Assembly (NCBI GenBank): GCA_021774995.1
Contig: JAJFIM010000485.1
Coordinates: 1-10,595, forward strand
Length of the DNA: 10,595 bases
Direction: 5' to 3'
Source: Alphaproteobacteria bacterium
GTDB lineage: Bacteria > Pseudomonadota > Alphaproteobacteria > SMXP01
Shown here piece by piece: positions 7,035 to 10,595 of the stretch. The notes under the pieces were generated by a model, which was not told where the DNA came from, searched no databases, and was given only the letters and a program-made list of their open reading frames with translations. Position 1 is the first letter of the stretch. Each line of letters opens with the position of its first letter. Both the position numbers and the translations under genes were made by a program.

Positions 7035-7049
7035 TTGTGCAGTGCAACA
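7035..7049. promoter_or_regulatory. TGCA dyad 2, candidate PhaR operator upstream of the phasin -35
   Basis: TTGTGCAGTGCAACA, read on the - strand, shares TGTTGCAYTGCA with dyad 1 and is therefore a second copy in opposite orientation. Its centre is 59 bases from that of dyad 1, and it ends seven bases outside the -35. The two sites bracket the promoter, so a repressor could bind both. On the + strand its first base is also the last base of a perfect TATAAT (7030-7035), but no matching -35 is seen for a divergent transcript. Confidence 0.52.
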
Positions 7050-7066
7050 TTAATGTGATGTTTTTA

Positions 7067-7109
7067 TTAACCTCTTGTTAAGGTTAAGGCTTTTGTTATG
7101 CCGTAGAAT
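7067..7109 (+). promoter_or_regulatory. Candidate CtrA box and -10 upstream of the carboxypeptidase gene
   Basis: TTAA (7067-7070), seven bases, then TTAA (7078-7081) match the full TTAA-N7-TTAA site of the cell-cycle regulator CtrA; a third TTAA follows at 7084. TAGAAT (7104-7109) is a fair -10, and the box then sits about 42 bases before the implied start near 7116, replacing a poor -35, as in CtrA-activated promoters. The remaining intergenic bases to 7305 contain two small stems (GGCCGC/GCGGCC at 7149-7171 and GGTGATTT/AAATCGCC at 7243-7264) and no recognisable RNA gene. A weaker alternative promoter is TTGGGG (7274) with TAGGCT (7297). Confidence 0.38.
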
Positions 7110-7305
7110 ATGGGGCTACGGTCCATGGGACGCGGGTAAGAACGTCAAGGCCGCATCGGGAAAAAGCGGCCGAAGCAGAGCTGAACCTCTCCTTTGTCAT
7201 CAGCGCCATGGAGGATCAGAGCAGGTTATTTGTTGAATTTTAGGTGATTTCAGTAAAAATCGCCAAAAACATGTTGGGGATGGCGTTAAATCTCATTAGG
7301 CTAGG

Positions 7306-8781
7306 ATGACTGGGGAGCTTAACAATTGTGAGAATACACCTGTGTTGAACCGACTTAAGGTGCGAATCTTTGGTCGGACGCCACACAAAATGGCGTTCTT
7401 CGTTCTACTCGCCCTGTTTGCCCTCCCGCAGCAGGATCTCAACGCTGCGCCCAATCCCAAATACGCTTCGGTGGTGATCAACGCCTATACGGGGCAGGTT
7501 CTCTTCGCCCGAAATTCAAAATCGCGCCGCTATCCGGCTTCCCTCACCAAGATGATGACCCTCTATCTGCTGTTCGAACAGTTGGAAAAAGGCAAGCTAA
7601 CTCTGCACTCGCAACTGAGCGTTTCCCGCAGGGCGCAAGGCCAGGCGCCTTCGAAACTGGGGTTAAAGGCGGGGCAAAGCATATCGGTGGAACAGGCGAT
7701 TCAGGCCCTGGTGATTAAATCGGCCAATGACGTCGCCACGGTGGTGGCGGAGAATATCGGCGGCACCGAAGTCAAATTCGCTCAAATGATGACCCATAAA
7801 GCGAAAGACTTAGGCATGACGGGAACGCATTTTCGCAATGCGTCCGGGCTGCCCAATCGCAAACAGCATACGACGGCGCGCGACATGGCGCTGCTCGGCC
7901 AAAGACTGATTCTGGATTTCCCCACTTATTACAGCAATTTCGCCGCAACCTCCTTCAAATGGAAAGGCAAAACATACAAGACGCACAATAATCTCCTGAA
8001 GCGTTATAAAGGCACTGACGGCATCAAAACGGGGTATATCCGGGCGTCGGGATTCAATCTTGTCACCTCCGTCAAACGCAACGGTGTTCATCTGATCGGC
8101 GTGGTCCTTGGCGGGCGAAAAACCTCGTCCCGCGATGCGCATATGCAAAAGATTTTAGATGAACAGTTCCGGCGCATAGCCATTGACCCCGCCCTCGGCC
8201 GTCGTTTCGTCGTGATCCCCAAACCCATGGCCAAACCCGGCAGCGGGAATATATTTGTTGCCTCCTCCACGCCGGCGCCGGTTGCAACGGCAAAACTCAA
8301 CAGTGTCCCGATGACGCCCGTCATTGAACAAGGAGACACGTCTTATACAGGAGAGCCTTCATCCCCGCCGCAATCTTCCGATCCCATAGGCGACCTCATC
8401 GCGGCGCAAGATACGGCCCCTGCTGAAAATCCACAAAACCTCGTGGTGGCGACTCTATCAACGCCGCCAGTCAACTCGCCCAGTTTCAAAAATCGTCTCG
8501 CGGACCCTGAAGCCTTTTACGCCATTCAGATAGGCGCCTACCGCGTCAGAGATATTGCCGTGCAACGACTGAATGCGACGGGCGCCCGCTCAGCCAATCT
8601 GTTCAACGATGTGATGATGGCCATCGTTCCCATCAATGTGAACGGAACCACAATCTACCGAGCGCGCATCGGACCCTACCGCGAGTTGGAAGCCGTCAAT
8701 ACGTGCAGCAAGCTTCAGCAGCAAGGCGTCACCTGCTTCACCATCGTCCAGGACGATTGGGCGCCCTATATGACGAATTAG
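7306..8781 (+). CDS. D-alanyl-D-alanine carboxypeptidase (peptidase S11) with C-terminal SPOR domain
   Basis: A low-molecular-mass penicillin-binding protein that removes the terminal D-Ala from peptidoglycan pentapeptides in the periplasm. The S11 domain (about 51-275) has all three catalytic motifs: SLTK (79-82, nucleophile S79), SAN (139-141) and KTG (241-243). A hydrophobic segment (29-40) ending before NAAPNP looks like a Sec signal peptide. A Pro/Ser/Thr-rich linker (about 305-400) leads to a SPOR domain (about 403-482: FYAIQIGAY, YRARIGPY), which in known proteins binds denuded glycan at the division septum. The start is uncertain: ATG 7306 has only a weak ribosome binding site (TAGG), and it puts 28 residues ahead of the hydrophobic core. 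GTG 7342-region codons or ATG 7390 are alternatives, the last giving a short signal peptide. The DacA/DacF-like assignment is firm; the exact paralogue is not, so no symbol is given. Confidence 0.93.
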   Translation: MTGELNNCENTPVLNRLKVRIFGRTPHKMAFFVLLALFALPQQDLNAAPNPKYASVVINAYTGQVLFARNSKSRRYPASLTKMMTLYLLFEQLEKGKLTLHSQLSVSRRAQGQAPSKLGLKAGQSISVEQAIQALVIKSANDVATVVAENIGGTEVKFAQMMTHKAKDLGMTGTHFRNASGLPNRKQHTTARDMALLGQRLILDFPTYYSNFAATSFKWKGKTYKTHNNLLKRYKGTDGIKTGYIRASGFNLVTSVKRNGVHLIGVVLGGRKTSSRDAHMQKILDEQFRRIAIDPALGRRFVVIPKPMAKPGSGNIFVASSTPAPVATAKLNSVPMTPVIEQGDTSYTGEPSSPPQSSDPIGDLIAAQDTAPAENPQNLVVATLSTPPVNSPSFKNRLADPEAFYAIQIGAYRVRDIAVQRLNATGARSANLFNDVMMAIVPINVNGTTIYRARIGPYRELEAVNTCSKLQQQGVTCFTIVQDDWAPYMTN

Positions 8782-8806
8782 GGCCGTCTCCCTATGCGCC
8801 AAAAAT

Positions 8807-10015
8807 CTAACCGCCGAGTTTTATTTCAGCCTCGCGCATGTAATCGCGGGTTAAGGGGAGTGCGCGAACGTCTTTTGTGAGCTGCATTTGGAAATTCATA
8901 TGCTTGCCGTGGCGGAACGTAAACTCGCTCATGATCAGATAAAATTCCCACATGCGGGCGAATTTTTCGTCAAGCAGGTCTTCAATCTCGGCGCGGTTGG
9001 CTTGAAACCGGGTCTCCCATTCCAGAAGCGTTTCCGCATAATGCAGACGCAAGATTTCTATGTCCGTCACCCACAGGCCTGCGCGTTCAACGCTGGCGAG
9101 CGTTTCCGATAATGCCGGAGAGTAACCGCCCGGAAAGATATATTTGCGCACCCAGGCGCCGGTCGCGCCGGGAATGCCCTTGCGGCTGATCGAATGCACG
9201 AGCGCGACGCCGTCATCGGTTAAAACGTCGAAAATCTTGCGAAAAAATTCTTTGTAATGGGCAATGCCGACATGTTCAAACATGCCGATTGAGACCACGC
9301 GGTCAAAACTATCACTGACATCGCGGTAATCTTGCAGCCGGAATTCAACTTTACTCTCAAGTCCTTGCTCTTTGGCGCGCTCTTTCGCAACGCCGAACTG
9401 CGCGCTCGAGAGCGTCACGCCGACGGTTTCCACGCCGCAGTGTTCGGCCAGATAAAGCGACATGGCGCCCCAACCGCAGCCGATATCGAGGACGCGTTGT
9501 CCCGGTTTGAGGTTCAGCTTTGAGGCAATGTGCCGCATTTTTGCCTGCTGCGCTTCTTCAAGGGTCATGTCGGGGCGCTGGTAATAGGCGCAGGAATAGT
9601 TGAGGCTTTCGTCGAGGAATTTGCGATAGAGATCATTCGACAGATCGTAATGGTGCGCAACATTCTGGCGCGCGCGGACAACAGGGTTGTGCTGGTGATA
9701 GCGCTTGATGCGCTTCAGTGTTTTGCGCAGAAGTTTTTGCGACGGCTGCGTGCGCAGTGCGCTGCGATTGGCGGCGAAGACTTTCAAGAAATCTCGGATC
9801 GTCCCATATTCTATTGTCAGGCGGCCATCAATATAGGCTTCGCCGACGACAAGTTCGGGATTGAGCGCGATAGCCAGAGGCAGTTTTGGATCGTGCAGGC
9901 GGATCGTGGCGGAAGGCTCTCCGGCGCCATGAACATGAGAAACGCCTCGGGGGTCGATTATCGTCAGAGAGCCGTTTTTGACAACGCGCTTCATCATCGC
10001 ATTCAACAATCGCAT
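8807..10015 (-). CDS. Cyclopropane-fatty-acyl-phospholipid synthase family methyltransferase
   Basis: A SAM-dependent enzyme that adds a methylene bridge to double bonds of phospholipid acyl chains at the inner membrane. From the start chosen here it has 402 residues. An N-terminal lipid-binding part precedes the methyltransferase domain, with HHYDLSNDLY (121-130), SAM motif VLDIGCGWG (175-183) and MFEHVG (245-250). Residues matching the E. coli catalytic set are present: C142, E247, H274 and Y326. I start at ATG 10015 (MRLLNAMMKR), where relatives begin and where GAGAGG lies upstream. The frame stays open to an ATG at 10087, giving 24 more residues with a hydrophobic stretch but no ribosome binding site. 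The gene converges with the carboxypeptidase gene, 25 bases apart with no terminator. Some family members methylate lipids differently, so strict Cfa activity is likely but not proved. Confidence 0.92.
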   Translation of the reverse strand: MRLLNAMMKRVVKNGSLTIIDPRGVSHVHGAGEPSATIRLHDPKLPLAIALNPELVVGEAYIDGRLTIEYGTIRDFLKVFAANRSALRTQPSQKLLRKTLKRIKRYHQHNPVVRARQNVAHHYDLSNDLYRKFLDESLNYSCAYYQRPDMTLEEAQQAKMRHIASKLNLKPGQRVLDIGCGWGAMSLYLAEHCGVETVGVTLSSAQFGVAKERAKEQGLESKVEFRLQDYRDVSDSFDRVVSIGMFEHVGIAHYKEFFRKIFDVLTDDGVALVHSISRKGIPGATGAWVRKYIFPGGYSPALSETLASVERAGLWVTDIEILRLHYAETLLEWETRFQANRAEIEDLLDEKFARMWEFYLIMSEFTFRHGKHMNFQMQLTKDVRALPLTRDYMREAEIKLGG

Positions 10016-10103
10016 ACAGCCCAGGCCCCTCTCCATTATCAGCAGGAAGAATACCACCAGCTTGGCGCCTAAGTCACGCCGCGACATCCAAATAAGGGCG
10101 GTT

Positions 10104-10117
10104 TCAAATTAATTTGA
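10104..10117. promoter_or_regulatory. 14-bp perfect palindrome between the J-domain and CFA-type genes
   Basis: TCAAATTAATTTGA is perfectly self-complementary. It begins three bases after the stop codon of the J-domain gene and lies about 90 bases ahead of the chosen methyltransferase start. It is A/T-rich with no U-tract, so it is not a terminator. A dimeric regulator could bind it, but I do not recognise the site. Confidence 0.45.
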
Positions 10118-10120
10118 CCC

Positions 10121-10595
10121 TCAAAGACCCAAGAGCAAGTCCTTGGCTTGATTGATTTTTGACGCCAAATAGGTCGAGCCGCCCTGGTCGGGATGAACCT
10201 TTTTCATCAGGTTACGGTGGGCCGCGGCGATCGCGGCGCGCGAGACCGGCGGCTCAAGACCTAAGACCGCATAAGCTTCCGCCTCGGTCATACTTCCACT
10301 GGTCGCCCCGCCCCTCTCCCGCTTCTCACCCCCTTCAGACGCCCGCCACTCCTCCCGGCGGTGACGGTCAAGATAGGCGTGAAGGAGCGCGGCCCCATCA
10401 GGATCGCGGGTCTCGCACGCATCCAGAAGGTTTGCAAGCTCCTCTAAAGTCATGCCGCTTAAGAGCCGCCCCTCATATTTGCCCGTGCGCACGGAACCGT
10501 CCATCTCGCCGCTGTCGTGATCCAGCGACATGGTGAGCGTTGGGGTCTCAATCGTGGAGGATTGGCCGGCCTGGCGCTGGTCCGCTCCGGGCAGA
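10121..10595 (-). CDS. J-domain (DnaJ-like) protein, 5' end missing
   Basis: The C-terminal part of a J-domain protein. The frame remains open from the ATG at 10531 to the window edge, so that ATG is probably internal and the gene starts beyond the window; about 158 residues are visible. Numbering from the internal ATG, SLDHDSGEMDGSV (2-14) and a leucine-rich helix (about 28-55) are typical of alphaproteobacterial proteins that carry an N-terminal membrane segment and a C-terminal J domain. The J domain occupies about 84-136 and stops soon after helix III. It has the essential HPD motif (113-115), which stimulates Hsp70 (DnaK) ATPase activity. The Gly/Phe region and zinc fingers of true DnaJ are absent. 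The membrane segment is expected from the family but not seen here. The CFA-type gene follows on the same strand, about 105 bases away. Confidence 0.83.
   Translation of the reverse strand, partial: LPGADQRQAGQSSTIETPTLTMSLDHDSGEMDGSVRTGKYEGRLLSGMTLEELANLLDACETRDPDGAALLHAYLDRHRREEWRASEGGEKRERGGATSGSMTEAEAYAVLGLEPPVSRAAIAAAHRNLMKKVHPDQGGSTYLASKINQAKDLLLGL

Noticed and set aside
7030..7035. Perfect TATAAT on the + strand as a divergent promoter
   Set aside because: No -35 at 16 to 18 bases and no extended -10; the bases overlap the spacer and operator of the phasin promoter region.
7110..7139. Ten-codon leader frame (MGLRSMGRG) in the carboxypeptidase leader
   Set aside because: It has no ribosome binding site, no regulatory codon run and no paired terminator; a frame this short is expected by chance.
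8782..8806. Terminator between the convergent carboxypeptidase and CFA-type genes
   Set aside because: Only a five-base imperfect pairing spanning the coding end is present, with no U-tract.
9530..10072. 180-residue + strand open frame opposite the CFA-type gene
   Set aside because: It lies wholly antisense to a conserved enzyme, has no recognisable domain or ribosome binding site, and is a typical codon-bias shadow.
10121..10531. J-domain gene as a complete 136-residue protein
   Set aside because: The frame has no stop between the ATG at 10531 and the window edge, and the upstream residues continue the family sequence, so it is partial.

Overview
The window looks like chromosomal core sequence from an alphaproteobacterium; the order is not certain. 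This rests on protein character (ClpS/ClpA of alphaproteobacterial type, a Phasin_2 protein, an S11 carboxypeptidase carrying a SPOR domain) and on regulatory motifs: TGC-rich dyads of the kind bound by the polyhydroxyalkanoate regulator PhaR, and a TTAA-N7-TTAA box of the CtrA type. I see no mobile element, CRISPR array, tRNA or rRNA. Eight full-length genes lie between two genes cut by the window edges, and all reading frames are intact.

Layout. Positions 1-3352 (+ strand) hold the 3' part of an FMN/iron-sulfur glutamate-synthase-like protein, a long-form RidA family deaminase, a FemAB-like GNAT acyltransferase and a HIT hydrolase; the last three are closely spaced and probably form one operon. 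Convergent to them on the - strand lies clpS-clpA (6159 down to 3382), the adaptor and unfoldase of the N-degron protease ClpAP. Their junction is tightly coupled, and clpA uses a TTG start. A 302-base spacer then holds the terminator of the next gene and a possible clpS promoter. A phasin gene follows (6905-6462, -). Upstream of it is a 400-base intergenic region with a near-consensus promoter, two TGCA dyads and a candidate CtrA box. Rightward from there runs a D-alanyl-D-alanine carboxypeptidase with a SPOR domain (+). On the - strand, converging on it, come a cyclopropane-fatty-acid synthase family methyltransferase and the 3' part of a J-domain protein that runs off the right edge.

How the genes fit together. 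ClpS delivers N-degron substrates to ClpA. The phasin coats polyester storage granules and appears to be under PhaR-type control. The carboxypeptidase trims peptidoglycan peptides, and its SPOR domain should bring it to the division site, which fits possible CtrA (cell-cycle) control. The CFA-type enzyme modifies membrane lipids. RidA, HIT and the GNAT protein are housekeeping or metabolite-repair types with no clear shared pathway.

I do not find a convincing new biological system. The most interesting part is the intergenic region 6906-7305, where storage-granule control and possible cell-cycle control meet between two divergent genes. Smaller points are a 3' region with two hairpins behind the phasin gene, an acidic, Gly/Pro-rich tail on ClpA, and two unexplained dyads (6245-6282 and 10104-10117).
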